Assembly: GCF_004798865.1 (NCBI RefSeq)
Contig: NW_025336480.1
Span: 14,488,980-14,552,979 of the forward strand
From: Varanus komodoensis
Lineage: Eukaryota; Chordata; Lepidosauria; Squamata; Varanidae
Direction of reading: 5' to 3'
DNA length: 64,000 nt
Below the pieces are notes generated by a model that did not search any database, had not been told where the DNA came from, and saw nothing but the letters and a program-made list of their open reading frames with translations. Positions 11,601-26,600 of this stretch are shown piece by piece. Within the stretch, counting starts at the first letter, position 1. The number at the start of each line of letters is the position of its first letter. Made by a program: the position numbers and the translations under genes.

Positions 11601-14600
11601 ACTTCCTAATCATTTCTATCAGTCAATAAGCGTGTTTTGTGTGTGGGCATGCATGTGTGACTGAGTGCATGATATCCCACAGTAATAAAGCAGTAAAGGT
11701 TAAACAGTCTTTACACCAAAGAGCTGCGTGCAGCTGTCACATTTCTGATCCTCTGAACCAAGGGCAAGTAATGTGGGTGCCAATGCATTCACAGACCCCT
11801 CCCTCCTGCCTGGGCAGAGCCCTTCCTGAAGTAAAACATAAGATGCAATCCATCATCTGCATTGGAGTGCGCACAACATGAACATGCAGAATGGCTACTG
11901 GCATGCATAGCCTGGCCTAGCTCTCTCCCTTTGTGGCCACTTAGTAAAGAGCCATTCCCAGTGGCACCAGTTGTGAAGTGTTGGGAGATGGAAACTAGAC
12001 CAGGCAGCCCAGGCCACAAGCAAGTGCGCGTGTGCGCGCACACACACACAAGCACTGCTGCTGCTGTGGTACTGGCCCCATGGGATGAGAAGAGCTAGAG
12101 CATGCTCTCTCTCCCTCTCTCTGGTCTCAGGGGAAACGGCAAGAGGAGCATGTGCTCCTGCCCTCTCCTTTTTCCCACATCCACTGTCAACAGAACGGCC
12201 CCACCCGCCTCATGATAGGCCTGGCTTTGTTGGGAGGATTGGAGACATGATGTCAAATGCAAACCACATTTGAAAGATAGAAAAATCAGTCACTTACCTT
12301 TTTCCCTGGGATACCAGGATCACCCTTCAAAATAAATAAATGAAGCATGTATATGAGATAAGTTAATGGCAGGATTGAAATAGTTTAAAAATTATGTAAG
12401 AGGTTCCCTATCCAGCTCACTCCCAGGACCCAACCGCATGTTTAGCTGAAGGCTATGGTCCAGCCTTGGGCTGCATGCAGTCACACCACTGCAACACCAC
12501 CGCTGTCCTCCCACAGCTCTGCCACCCACCCACTCATGGCACAAGTGCAAGAACTCTGAGTTTTTATTATCCATTCCATGGAGATCGAGTGATCCAATTT
12601 TAGAAGCAGGCTGAAATGGTGTCAAAATATGGTATGAGTCTCCCTGAAATAAGCCAGGAAAATTGCTCATGCAAAGACAAAATATCAGTTGTCCTTCTGC
12701 ACTATACATGATTGATAGCCATCATATCCAAAATGGTGCAACCAAGGATTACAAGTCCAAAAAATACAGTATCACCCTCTAGAATCTAAAACCTTAATGG
12801 GAATCTACACTTTAAGGAACAGGAAAACAGGAAAAAGAAGATAACCAGAGCAATGATAAATTAACTAGTTTGACAGCATCAAGAGGACAATGGAGGATAT
12901 TGCTGCTATTGCTGAGTTACTTTTCTGTTAGAAGAAATACAAAACAAATGAAAATAATGACAGAGTCAAAGTAAAAAAAAAAAAAAACAGTAGAAAACCA
13001 ATCCTATGGAAAACAGAACCATTCCAGTAAAAAGCATAAACGAAAAAAGCAGGAACATCAATAATTAAAAAGGCCCATGTGAATTAAAATGGCCTAGGTT
13101 CATCTAAAATAGCTGTGTCCACATCATATGAGAACTAACACAACAAGCTAGGCCTATCTATCTCGGTTTTTTTTTTTTTTTAGGAGGCTGGTGTATATGT
13201 GTGTAATTAGATCAGTGATACCAAAGTGGGAAGTACTATCCCCTGGGGGCAGTGGAAAGATCCAGGGGGTGGTGGTGGGGAAAACAGGGATGGAAAGATG
13301 ACAGATTATGTCCCATGGGGCCTCTTAAGATGGCTGGTGCCCAAGGCCATCCATGCTACGCCTGCTTCATCGTCACTGCTGCTGCCAAGGACTGCTGAGG
13401 CCGGCCTCATCCCCCCATAGCCCTGCAAGCCACCAGAGCGCCCCTCTCCTGATGCCCTGGTGAGAGTGGGGATGAGGTTGCGGGGAGAGAGAGGCCAGGC
13501 CAGTATTGATTAATTCAAGTATGGAAAATCTAACCACATTCAAGTGTTGCTGTTTTCTAAAGTTGTCAACAGAACCTGTAGCAAGCCAGTGATATGAGTG
13601 CTATTAGTATTAGAAGATGATTGCGCAATGCATTACAATGATACATGAAAAGGATATTTAAATGCACAAGCCAAACCAAAGAAAACAACATGGAATATTC
13701 TGAACTGCACATAGGCACTGATTTGGATTGGGTCAGAGATGATGAGATTTCCAGATTATGTTCCACTTCAATGCTTCATCAGGTGCACTTAGGGAGCAAT
13801 CTTACACATGGTTAGACAGAAAAATCCTACAACTCCAAGCATCACCCCAGCCAGCATTTTCTCCAGGGGGCAGTTGAAAATAACCTAGCTGCTTGAATAG
13901 CTCTTCCAAAGACTTAAGTAACTGATGTAAATTATCCAGATAAGCTAACCAAGGAAAGAGCTTTTAGGGTTTGGAGATCTGATTATGAATTGCCTTCCAT
14001 GAGGTTTCTGCAAAGGATTCACTCTCTTCTGGGGAGTTCTGGTTAAGACATTCTGAATGATTTGCACCAGACAAAAAGGTTTTGGAAAGAGTTAACTGGT
14101 AGACTCTAGCTGCATTTTGTTGTAATTCGCATGATTTCTTTAAAATATATTTTGTTGAATTCTTCCAAAACACTAATTCTGTTTTTTGTGATGGACTAAA
14201 AAGAATGACATTTATTTTTCAGATTTGTTTACCATGTTCAATTAAGTTAATTTGCAACGGCAAGAAAGTGAAGTTAACCTTATCCAGGTTAAAACAGTTC
14301 TCTCCACATCTCTGTCCAAGTTACAGTTATTCAAACGTAACATAGCCTGTTATGAATGCTTCCAGTCTCCCTGAATTGGAGAATGAGAAGTGCATATCAG
14401 ATGATGACCTTTTAGTTTATTGTGAACATCTGGAAGAGCTGCACAGAGACATGTCTGATAGATTTCAGGATCTTTTTTGCTTAAAATACCAGACTGGGCA
14501 ATCAAGCTATTCCTAGATATCAGCAATCAGGAAACAGGAATGGTGGAAGAAGTTTGGAGTGTCATTTCACTCCACAATGACATTAAGTTGAGGTCAAATT

Positions 14601-17600
14601 TTTAAAAAACCACATTAAGATTTCTGATTACAGGAAAAAAAATTCTGCCCACTACTCTGAACTGTGGAACAAAGTCAAGATGCTTTCCCAATATCATATT
14701 TAGTAGAGTGAGGCTTCAGTGCAGTTACCCAGTTTTTTTCCAAACAAAGAAACAGACTTAACATTCCTGAAGGCAGAGATCTAAGGTTTCTTCTTAGAAA
14801 CCAGCCTGATGTTGAAAAATTAATATCTCTGCACCAAGCACATCTATCCCTTACAGATGAGATGTAAATTTATTTTTAATTGAAAAAACACTAAATAAAT
14901 TGTTTTACAAAGTTGTTTTATTTGTGAAATACATAGGCTTGTTTAACTTTATAGTATCAGATTGCTTATTTTAAATCTGCAGTAGAGCAATAGACCTAAG
15001 ACAAAGAAAGAGGTGTGGGGTCACTAGGGTTGTTGCCCAAGAGGAAAGGGAGCAGCAGCCCGAAAAAGCCTGGGGACCACTGCTTTAGATGAATCTACTT
15101 GTGCATGCAAAGAATGCATGAGGGCGACCAGCCAATGGAGGCTAGCCTACCTCTGCTGCCTGACCTGGTGCTCACCTGTCTGTCATCCACGTGCTTAGTG
15201 TACATGTGAAAGAACTTGACACATGTACATGTGTACATGAGTGTGGTTCCTTACAAAACATTAGGACAACATGAGGATTGTGACTGGCTTGGGCACATTG
15301 GGAAGGGGACGTGGACACTGGTCACAAACCTGTTTCCCATCAATACACCAATACTGTGTGGATGTGCCTCTAGGGTTGTGTGTGTGTGGTGGGGTTGTAG
15401 TTCCCAAATTTCCAATTTCTCAAATTGGGCGATAAAAGATCAATATCTCATTTTTCTAACAAACTTTGCTAAACAATAATACATAAAGCTTTTAAATAAA
15501 TAAATCAACCATATAGATTCTTTTGTGGATTTAGTTACTAGAAGAAATGTAATTCAAGGCTGTAACCAGTCTTTGGTGTGAATGACCTGAGAATCTAAAA
15601 AAGATTTAGATTCTCTCATCAAGAGAAAATGATGCAACTAAATTAACCATGGATAAGAAAGTGAAAACCTGTAGCTGAACTGCAATGAATCTCTGTGTGC
15701 AAATGCTACATAAGTCAGAGGAGCACTAAAGCAAGGCTAGGAGCCCACACAGGAACATGTTTGTTTAGTTAACCTGACTGAGTCTGCATTAGGTTCGTTA
15801 TGTCTTCCCTACCTTTAGTCTTCCACTGTACTAAGACCTTGCTGGAAGTAAATATTTATAGTGTATTTGCTTAAAATTAAAGCCTGGGAGTTTAAACAAC
15901 CAGCCATGATATTCCCCAGTAGAGGCAGGGTTCAGGGCTGACCCATGTCTTTCATTTGGAGCCCAAATCTCCAGAAGGCCATCAAATGCCCTTCTCTCCT
16001 CTGTCCATACATCCCTTTCTAGGCATGGGGATGTCCTCAGGAGACAGCATGCTTTAAAGACAGACACATACACCCTAGAGCATATGTAAATGCTCTAGGG
16101 TTTTAAAATCCTGTGAGCCTAAGACCTGGATCTCTTGGTAAGTGACAGTACCTCTGCTCTCTGGCATACGTACAGTGCTTACATGAAGGAGATCTCTAAA
16201 GAATACGAGCAACTCCTTGCTCTCCTTCCTGGCCTGTGCACATGAGCACTCAGTACTTCAGAACAGCATGGGACCTGGGAGGTCCTTGCACATCTTCCAT
16301 GTAGCTGGCAAGCTCTCTCTTGTTCCCTCAGTCAAGGAATGAAGGATTTGATCCTTGGTACCTGACTAAGAGGATAAATTTGACAGGGATAGAAGAAATG
16401 TGGTTAGGTTTGCTGTTTCTTAAATTAGCCTGGGTGTGTACATTGACTTCCACTGGGTGGTAGCGGTGAAATGTTTTGTTCTTTGGGGATCTTCATGTAT
16501 GCTATTGTGCCCAGACAATGGTGGACTGCAACTTCAGTATTTAAGAAATACTTGCTTTGCTAAGAAATCTGTTTATTTTCGGACAATTAGAAGTGTTAAT
16601 TGTAGCTCTCTCTTAATGTTAGTGTTATGTATTACATGCCCAAAACATTTTCCAGTTTACACTGAATCAAAGAACTCTGGGTAAGGAAAAGAACTGAATA
16701 GCTCCAACCGCCAAATAGGAATCTGTGGATCATGGGTAAGTGAACACAGAAAATCTGAACCTGGCAAGGGAGCCAGAGGTCTAGCACACTAAGCAATGAT
16801 AAGCCAGGATTTAGTTTCATGTACATATACCTCTGTGAGACCAAGTAAAGCCTTAGCCTGAAATGCTCTGTGGTCCCCTCTTCTCCTATGTTGCTGGGAG
16901 GAAGAATAAACTGTCCAATTGCTGATTATGTAAGAACCAATAATTGTGGTATCAAACAAGCCATAATTTGTTAAGTCCCCCACCCACCCCATCCAAACTT
17001 TGTAATAACTGAATAGAGTTTAACGTGATTATGGAATTCTGTCATGCTGTGCAAATTGAGCTATCTTAAAAAAAATAATCATTTCTATACTTCTCAATAG
17101 CTGAAACTCCCTGGGCAGTTCACAACAGCAGATACAATACAGTGGAAAATACAAAATACCAATAAAAACAAAATAAAAATACAATGCAGAATTTAAAAGC
17201 CAAATTTAGAAATAAATTTAAAAAGCTAAAATAGCTTTCACAACTCAAGTGAGAAGATCTGTTCAGCAGTTGATGTAATGCTCCAATATAATATAAAACT
17301 AATTGACTTGTCACAAAGGCCTGTCTGAACTCAGCATTGAAAAGATAATGAAGTTGGCACCAGGTGGGCCTCAGTGGGGAGCTTGTTCCATACATGGGAG
17401 GCTGCCACTAAGAAGGCCCTTCTCTTTGTTGTCACCAACCAAGCTTTTCTTAGCGGTGCCAATCAGACACAGGCCCTAGATCTGGACCAATATTTGGGTA
17501 GTTTGCAGATGGGACAGGTGTTTCATAAGGTATTGTGGGCCTAAGCCATGGAGCTTTTTATAGGTTAAAACCAGCGCCTTGAATTGGGTTCGGAAGCATA

Positions 17601-20600
17601 TAGGCAGCCAATGCAAGCAAGCCAGAATTAGTGTTGCATGACAGACCTTCTGGTCCCTGTATTAGTCTGGCTGCTACATTTTACACAAGCTGCAGCTTCT
17701 GAACAGTCTTCAAGGGTCGCCCTACATTGCAGAAGTTAGCAGAGCATGGATTAATGAAACCAGGCTATCCCTGTCAACATAAGAGCCTAGCTGGAGCACC
17801 AGCTGAAGCCAGTAGAGGGCCCCCTGTGAGTTAATCCCATTTCCATAGATACTAGGTTGCATCCAGTAATGTCCTTCCAGCAGCAAGTATGAGCCCCATG
17901 CAGCCCCTGATATAGTCCAAATAAGCTTCAGGGGATTGCAGGACCCTCCAGAGAAGATTTGGGGGGCATATGGGGGCTGCAGGAGTTGAGCACAAGAACA
18001 GAAATTCCCTTGGCAGAAGCAGAAGTAAATTTGTACCATGTTGGATTTAGCTAGTGTTCTTTCAGCAATCTTCCGGCAATTGCCACTGAGAACCTTTTCC
18101 CTCAATGATTGTGACGTCTTCCATCAACATAGTACAGATACAGCAGTCTTGAAAGGCTTGTGAAATGGCAGTGGGGCTTTGATTAAGCAGCAGGGGGATA
18201 GAGTGCAGAAGAAGAGGTGGACACCCACATTTTTCTTATGATATCACATCCAACAACTGTAAAATATAAACACTTTGGAGGCTGCATTGGATGTCTTCCT
18301 TTTTTTAAATATTTTATTAAAATTTTTAAACTAACACTAAAAAAAAAATGAAGTATCGCAAACATTGGATTCACTGGGTCAACCTCCTACTACATATTTT
18401 TTAACATTCTAATATCAAATTCCAATTCATTTATCATAGTTTGAAAAACATCTCAGAATTACGCCAAGTCCCATTTCTCCAACCAATTATAAAAAGAGTC
18501 CCAAGTTTGATAGAAATTGATGTCTTCCTGTCATTTAAGAAAACTTTAGAAAAAAATCAATGGGTCTTCTGATATTCTAAGTTTAGAATTGGTAGTTCCC
18601 AAGTTTCACGGGCAGCACATGCACTGTTTTTAAAATACTATTTCAATATGAAAAAATATTCTAAATAGCCCGTCAGTAGAATAAAATAAAATTGTGTGAG
18701 ATGTAGGGCAACAAAAGCAGAGGAAAAATGCAGCAATGCTTTAAGAAAACACACTCACCTTCTCTTGTCTGATGACAGAGAACCTGCTGCAGCAGTGTGG
18801 AAAGCTGATTCAAAGCAGCCACAACTCCGGTTGTTTCAACCTTTTAAACCTGGTAATGCTTGTTCTACACTGAACTTAGCATTGTTCGGTGCTAAGATGT
18901 TATGTGGTAGTGGCTGGCAAGCAAAATCAAAGTCAAGGAAAGCAACTACTTAAGGTTATTCTAGGCAAGCAGAAGACCAGGACACAGAGGTGACAAAGAA
19001 ATAACATACACATCTAAGCTGGATTAAACAAGCACCCCTTGCTTAAGTTTGAAAATCAGTTCATTAGGGTTGATTTTAATACCACAGATTGCATACTAAC
19101 CATGATACCAGCTTCTCCAACTTCTCCTTTCTCACCCTAAAGAAACACAAATTTAAGTTATTTGAAGGAGACCAATAATGAATGTCTTCCTAACATCACG
19201 TTTTTAAAGGTCCTCTTAAATGCACAACAGTGAAAAGAAGTGTGAAACTTAAAAAATAATGCTTTCAGAACATGTTTTCAGATATTTCACTGACTTAGGG
19301 AGCATAAAAATGTTGTGATGTCTTGCCTTAGATTAGTGTCATTCATTAGTTCACTTTAATAACAGGACTTATATTCTTGTACTGAGTACTAAAACCTTCT
19401 CTGAGTAAACTTTTGTGGATAGTTACTGCTGTTCTTTAAATTCAAGGGTTGGGGAACTAGTGATTACTTCCAAAGGACAAAATAAGAATGATTAGTAAAT
19501 TAGAAAGCCATTGTGAAGATATGTTTTCTAATATTGGTTGTTGTTGTTAGTTGCGAAGTTGTGTCTGACCCATCGCGACCCCATGGACAACATTCCACCA
19601 GGCCTTCCTGTCCTCCACCATCTCCCGGAGTCCACCTAAGCTCACACCAACTGCCTCAGTGACTCCATCAAGCCACCTCATCCTCTGCCGTCCCCTTCTT
19701 CTTTTGCCTTCTATTGTTCCCAGCGTTAGGCTCTTCTCCAGTGAGTCCTTCCTCCTCATTAGGTGGTCAAAGTATTTGAGCTTCATCTTCATTATCTGGC
19801 CTAGTGATTGCTGCTAGAGCAAGAAAAACTCAGATAATGATGAACCTTGATGCCTGGTATATTTCAGGAATGTGCAAATGGAAAACACTGACAAAGTCAT
19901 AGGCAAGGTGGGACAGACTGCCATCAAGTGATTCTTGGCTGAATGCTTTCTATAAAATACATCTAACTTCTATAAAATACATCCAAATTTTGCCTTTGGT
20001 TTCAAGACACTGAAGAGTGAGCCTCCTTCATTCTTATGCTCAGTTTCCACTAGTTCCTTCATATATGAAAGATTAAATTTGAAATCTAGGTGAAGCATTT
20101 TCTAGCTTAAATTCACCATAAAGATAGTTCCCCTAAAACATGCATTTTGTTTGTAAACACATCTTTGCCATTAACTATGCCTTACAGTAAGGCCTTGGGG
20201 TCCCCTTGGGCCATCTTTTCCTGTGTCTCCAGGAGGCCCTCTTGCACCTGGTTGTCCAGGAGGACCTGGTGGGCCAGCAGCTCCATCTTTTCCTTGCTCT
20301 CCCTGGAAGAAGTTCAGACAAAACATCATGAAGTGAAAAATATACCATCAATGGATGGATTGCATCTGCAAATAAATTGTACAGCAAAGTGGAAAGGTAC
20401 CAGAAGACAGGGTAAAGGAACTGGTTATGTTTTGAGTATGATGATAAAATGTTAGGTTACACACAGACTAACCTTTCTATACTATGAAATCTTACTAAAA
20501 CTAAAGAGTTTTTCAATTATTCCAAACTTAATTCATCATAACAACAAATATTAGTAGCTAGAACTTCAAACCAATTGATACCCAATGTGTGTGTACACAT

Positions 20601-23600
20601 GATACAAAATTACTGGAAGTAATTGGTGTATTCTCTTGTTCCTCTCCATAGATGCTGGACAGGTACTACCTAGTTTTGGTGACATGACTATTGATTAGTG
20701 AAATGTCTTGCTTCTTTTAATAAGAAACAGATCAAATAACTGCAGAAGAGACTCCAATTCTTTACCATTTTGCAACATTGTAATGAGAAAGCATGAAAAA
20801 ACTGCTCTCCAAATTAAGTTTGCAGGACAAACTTTTGAATAATGAATATCCAAAAATACTAGGTGTCAAGAAGCACCCTAGTTCATTTTGTACATGGCTA
20901 TCTCAGTCAGTTCTAACATCTGGAAGATCCTGGTACATATATATTACACTCATATCCTTTTTCTCTTTCAAGAATATCAGTATTATATACAAAGGGTTCC
21001 CAGGCAGTTTCTGATCTAAGCGCTGAACCAGTGTAGTCCTATTTAGCTTCAGAAAGGTTGCCTTTAGATGAGAGTTGGGAAATGTGTTGCCTTCCAAATA
21101 CTGTTAGACTCCACCAACCCTAGCCAGCAAGGCTACTGGTGGCACATGCTGGGAACTACAGTCCAAAAATGCTTGAAAGACCACATATTCCCCATCCCTG
21201 CTCTAGACCATACCTACTTTATGGTCAGCTTGGGAAAAAAAATCTAGTGATCTGTTGAGACATTTATTCTTCAAAGTGTGCTCTTTGTAGAAAACACAAA
21301 CCAACCCTTTCCGAGGAAAGGGTTGACTGTCACAGCAAGAATACACACAGAACTACAATGTCAGCACATATCACACATCATGCTCATGGTGCATGTTGGG
21401 TAAGTGTCAAAAGCTAGTGAATACAAAAGTTGATTCAAAACAGGTATACTTATAATAAAGGCACTGATAATGTAAGAGGTGCACTGGTAAGGTGGCCACA
21501 ATCTAGCAGATTATGCCTTTAGTTGTGGGAAACAGTAGAACTTTGATTTTGCTTCTTCAAGTAGCAGCCTTTTCATGAAATTTTAAGGTAGTTCCAAAAA
21601 CAGTTTGCAAGATGAAATAAACATTTCATCTTTGAAAATGAATCCTCTGAATGGTTCTTATTGCAATCCTTCTCCCAGCCTCTCTCAAATACAATGCACT
21701 TCACAGTTTAGGATATTTAAAGAATGGCTTCTTTCAGCACATTCCTGGGTAGACTGAGAACTTAAGTCAGATCTATTCTATCATTTGGATGACCATGGCT
21801 GTCAGCTACTATTACTGTTGCCTAAATCATGATCTAATGTGAAAAAAGCAAGAAGCCAGCATCCCAGTTTGGTCATCTTCTTCAAGATATGGAAATGGGA
21901 CTGAAACCCTCCACAACAATGGTAGCTTATAAAACACTTGATAACATCTGGACAGGATGACCCCCAGTGGCAGATGAGTATTTAATGCCATGCGGCTTTC
22001 TGTCTGAAACATAACTGTGAAAGCCAGAGTTATGACATCTTTTCAAAGTTCAGAAAATTTCCTTATGCATAATAATACATTTGTAAGATAAAAATAAATG
22101 GATTTAAATGGATTATTGTTTTTAATTTGTTATGTTATGTATATCCCACCTTTTGTTTTTCATAAAATGGGCAGGCTAAATTTGAAAATAGTACAGTTCA
22201 AAATCAGAGTCATTCTTCAGTTTCTGATCATCCAAGGAGCCAGAACCATCATCCTTGACAAATCTTCCATGGTTTTACTGCTTAGACAAAAATACTACTA
22301 CTGTTTATGGAAAATTGGAAGCTGAAAGTCTTGTGTGCAGGGACTGTGTCAACAATCTGTACAGTACATGGCATTACTTAGATGCCATATAATAATTATG
22401 AGTACAAATAGCTGATTGGAAAAGATGACTGAGATATTAAATTAACATGATTGTTTCTGAATTCATATGGAATGACTAAGCTCTGACCAAATCAGAATCA
22501 CAGATTAGAAATAGGATGCAGGAATGAAAGATGCATTCAGTTTTAGTTAACAGAAATACCTCAAATGGTTCACCATTTTTGCATTTCATTAAGAAGCAAT
22601 ATGCACTGTAAAATATATATTTTAGACTTCTGCTTATATAGTTTAAAATGGTTGAGAATTACTGCAGCAGTTCTAGAGGAAAGGTTCCCCAGGACAGATG
22701 TGTGTGAGTGCTTATACATATATAGGCACACTCACAGGAGCAGAAGCTAGGACCAGTTTTTACAGACAACAGCTGAAGTGGCAAACCTGTGTTTGGAGTG
22801 TCCTACTGCAGAATGCGAGTGGTAACATATTTGATAGAATGATCCTTGGTAGAAAATTCTTTCCTGCAGAAAACTAAATGCCAGAGAAAAGGTCTTAGGC
22901 CTAACCTTGTTCCTAACATGCCAGTTTTCTATGTCCAGGGAATTGTTTGGCATGGAGTCATGTGAAACACCAATTGCAGTCTGAAACAGTACTATAGTAT
23001 GTGGCATCTGTTGTTTGAAAGAATTAGCCCTATGTTCTTTTGCTTCAGAGATGCTGGAAACATGGACCATTTTTATGAACGCATCCTTTGTATATAGGTA
23101 TCGGGCAAAATGACTATTGTTACTATTGGCTATTGAAGAGTGCAATCACGCCAGTGGGAAATTAGACTTAACATTTTATGTGTGGGAAAATTTACTAGTT
23201 GTGACATTCATGAGGACTTTGTGCACACAGAAATGTTAGACCTACTTTTATGAAAGCAAATGCCGTATTCTGTGAACAAGCTGAGGCAAAATGGTACGTT
23301 TAAAGTTAACTGGATAATAGCTAAAAATTGTTCTGTTGATTGGTGAGGGATAGGGAATGTTTTCATTATTATTTTGGTACTTTTAGTGTGACTCTAACTA
23401 TAAATGGCATTTGGTTCTTTTTGTTTATAATGTAAAGCTGTAAGAGACATTTTTAGAAAATAAAGGAATAGAACAGAAGAATAAAAGAGTAGAAATGAAG
23501 GAGGCATTATCAGATCTCAAATTAGATTTTTTTAAAGCAACCTCACAAGAAAACACAGCAAGCTAGAAGATTAAAAACAAGTCTACCTTAAGGACACGTC

Positions 23601-26600
23601 GGCTAAAAATATGCTGGTCAGATAGAAATCCATGACTGAGGCGAGGAAAAGCCATCTAGTCAATGTGTGGTGGGAAAGACAAAGAGGTCAAAACAAATGT
23701 TATGAAGGTAGAGAAAAACTGTATAGGTTCATTTAGCATTACATAAGAGAGGGACTCCCGCACGGAACAAACAGTTGGTATTAAAAGGTAGAATAATCAG
23801 GATATTTTAGCTTTCTAGTAATCACAGTATCTTGGACTATGAATGCACAGTTATTAGATTTCTCATAATCATGGTGACCAGGGCTATGTACATATCAAAT
23901 ATTCACTTTCTAAGTCATGTAGAAGAATGTAAGAGTTGAGTATTCATGTGTGTGCTATTAAACACCAGTCTCAAACACTTTTTTGTCTGTTCGTACACAT
24001 ATCACATGGGGAAAGGTCATCACTGAGTTGTAAAGCACATGGTCCCTCAGGCTAGATCCCTCAGACCTTCAAGTAAGGCTGAGAAAGGCCTTTGGCTGAA
24101 ACCCCAAAGAACTGCTTCTAGTCACTGCCCTTAGGACTAATGGTTGGATGGACTAATGGTTTGATGCTGTGTAAGGCAGCATTATATGCTCCTATCTATG
24201 ATATACATACAAATATGAAACAAGGCTTCAAAAGACAATATAAAAGAAACTCTATTCAAGTTAAACACAAATCTCATAATGGGATTTTGAAAGTAACCTT
24301 AGAGTCTGGGCCAATTTAAATGTTTAACTATCTGAAACTACAGCCCTAGGCATACTTGGTAGAAAGTAAGCTCCATGGAACGCAGGGGGACTCACTCTGG
24401 AGTAATCATGCACAGAATTGCAACTGCGTGACCCTTGTACTTGAGATTTGAGCTAAACTGTAAAACCCCTTTCAGGGCTGCAGGCCAACCTGTCAGCCAT
24501 AATAAATCTCATTTATATTCAAGTAAGTTAAGCCCCAAAATAAAGTGTAACTTGAGTCACTGTGCAGTCTTATAAGTAGTTTAAATATAGAAAATATGAG
24601 TTTGACTACTTTGCCAGTCCAGTCTTTTGATTATGGTTAATATTTGACAGCTGAGGGAACCCAATTCATCTTCCTGACATATTGGAAATGAAACCATTTC
24701 TGTATATAATCAAGGGTGTTTCCAGAAAGCGCATCTGCCTCATAAAATAAATGAATGGGACAAGAAGCTATTTCACATGGCTTTATTATATGCATCAAAG
24801 TACATGTATAATCTTGATGCAATCCTATACCAAATTGTCCAGTGATGAATTTCATTGGTTCAAAAACCTTGGTTCATACAACACAATAAACCATAGTGGT
24901 TTATAAGCCAGAGGTGGCTTGCTGTGTTGTATGAATCCAGTCCAAGTTGTTAATAAACCATACTGATGGGTTCAGAGGAACCAACATGGCTCTTTTTGTT
25001 GAGTGAGCTCAGCTCATTTGACTTACTTCTGAATAGACATGAATAGAATTGCTCTGCCTTAAGTCAAGTAATTCAGCATTCATTGTGAGAAGTACAGATG
25101 TAGTGTGGCCAAGAAGAAGAGAATATGGCAGCAGAAGAACCACAGTCCTGCTCTGATACAAGAATTGTGTAATTTCATCTAAAGATCCCTGTCAAATCAC
25201 AAGTTGCATGTAGCATGTAGCAGCTGCAGCCCAGATGATGCATTTTAATAACTGTACTCTCTAAAAGCTGTAGTGGCCAGTTTGATATTACTATAGTTTC
25301 GTTAGTTGAATGCACAAATGACTGACATCATAGCAGAAGGACAGATCTATATCTCCGTCCTACAGCTATGTTTAGGTACACCTACTAGCAACACTGAAGC
25401 AGCAAATTCCAAATGTGTCTAAGAAAACAACGCATGTGTCCAAGGCTTAGTCAGAACAATCCACAACCCACTTAGAAAACAAATGGTTACAGTTTAAAGT
25501 GGCAAAGTTGGATGGCCGTGGGAGAATGGAGCCCACAAATCCAGAGGTTTATATTCATTCTAGGCAGAGCAATCTTTGCCTCCTCATCTTCCTGTCTTGT
25601 ATTTTCTGCTGGCAGGCTTTTTAGCCCATCTAGCTGGAGTAAGACCGAAGGGAAGAAGGCTGGAGCAGCAGCAGGATAGCTTGTATCCTGGCCTGTTCCC
25701 CAAACACCCCTTTTTCCCACTTTCCAAGGATGCTGTCCCAGCACTGAAGACCAGCAGGCATGGTTCTTTCTGCACCAGCTGCAAGGGGCTGGAAGAAGGA
25801 GGTTGGAACTCCAATTCTCAGCTCCAAAACTGAAGTGTTATCTCCAGTCTCAGAGCACTATCTCCAACCTCCGATCTGGTAATACAAACTATCCCAAGGT
25901 CCTTCAGTTGTTGTCTAGAGACACAGGATGGTTCCCTTAATGCACAGAACCTGGTATCTTTCTGCTCCCTATTGATAGCTACACTGATAACAGAGAGGAC
26001 TCCCATAGCGTGACAGCATTACAGACTCATTACCTTGAGTCTGAGTTGGTTCTTGTTCTAAGCTACAACATGATAAAACCAACATCTGCCACAGTCTTCA
26101 GAACTGGAAGCCGGAATCTCAGTCACCATCAGAAACCAGCACATGGATGACTTTCTGGAAATACATGGCTATGTACTGTACAGTTTCATCATAACATATT
26201 TTTTGTACACAGAGCTACTTTACTTCCTAGTAAGTATTAGTTAAATCCACTCCAATTTGATTTAATAAACAGCTAACAATGGCATTGGTGCACTTTGATC
26301 TTATAACGATACCCTATGAAGTTTTTCTGTTTCTCACACTTTCATTATGTATGCTTCAGTAACTGGCAAAACCTATTATAAGTTGTTCATCTATAATCAG
26401 TTCCTTAAAGCCATTCTGAATATGTAGTCACATCATTGTTATCAAATTAGTAAAAGCCACAGAAGCATTGCAACAGGTGACACAGTACTCTCCAGTAATG
26501 GCACACTTCTATCCAGGAAAAGACTTTTGATGCAAATGCTGAAAGTTTTAACCAGATGTGCATCCTAGAGAAACCCCATTCCATTTCAGCAGAAAATTAT

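Larger units (their letters stand above)
12325..19100. other. COL23A1 6.8-kb intron
   Basis: Holds a decayed hAT element at 13213-15082, an L2/CR1-type LINE fragment at 17120-17725 and an L1-type insertion at 18301-18518. An expected 9-codon exon (human GPKGPPGPK) was looked for here and not seen. Confidence 0.6.

Noticed and set aside
18760-18800. ctcaccttctcttgtctg as a possible donor with a short exon
   Set aside because: The translation (VLCHQTRE) is not collagenous and fits nothing expected at this place in COL23A1.
22747-23145. 132-codon minus-strand open frame
   Set aside because: Considered as a transposase remnant, but no motif of any transposase family can be pointed to.
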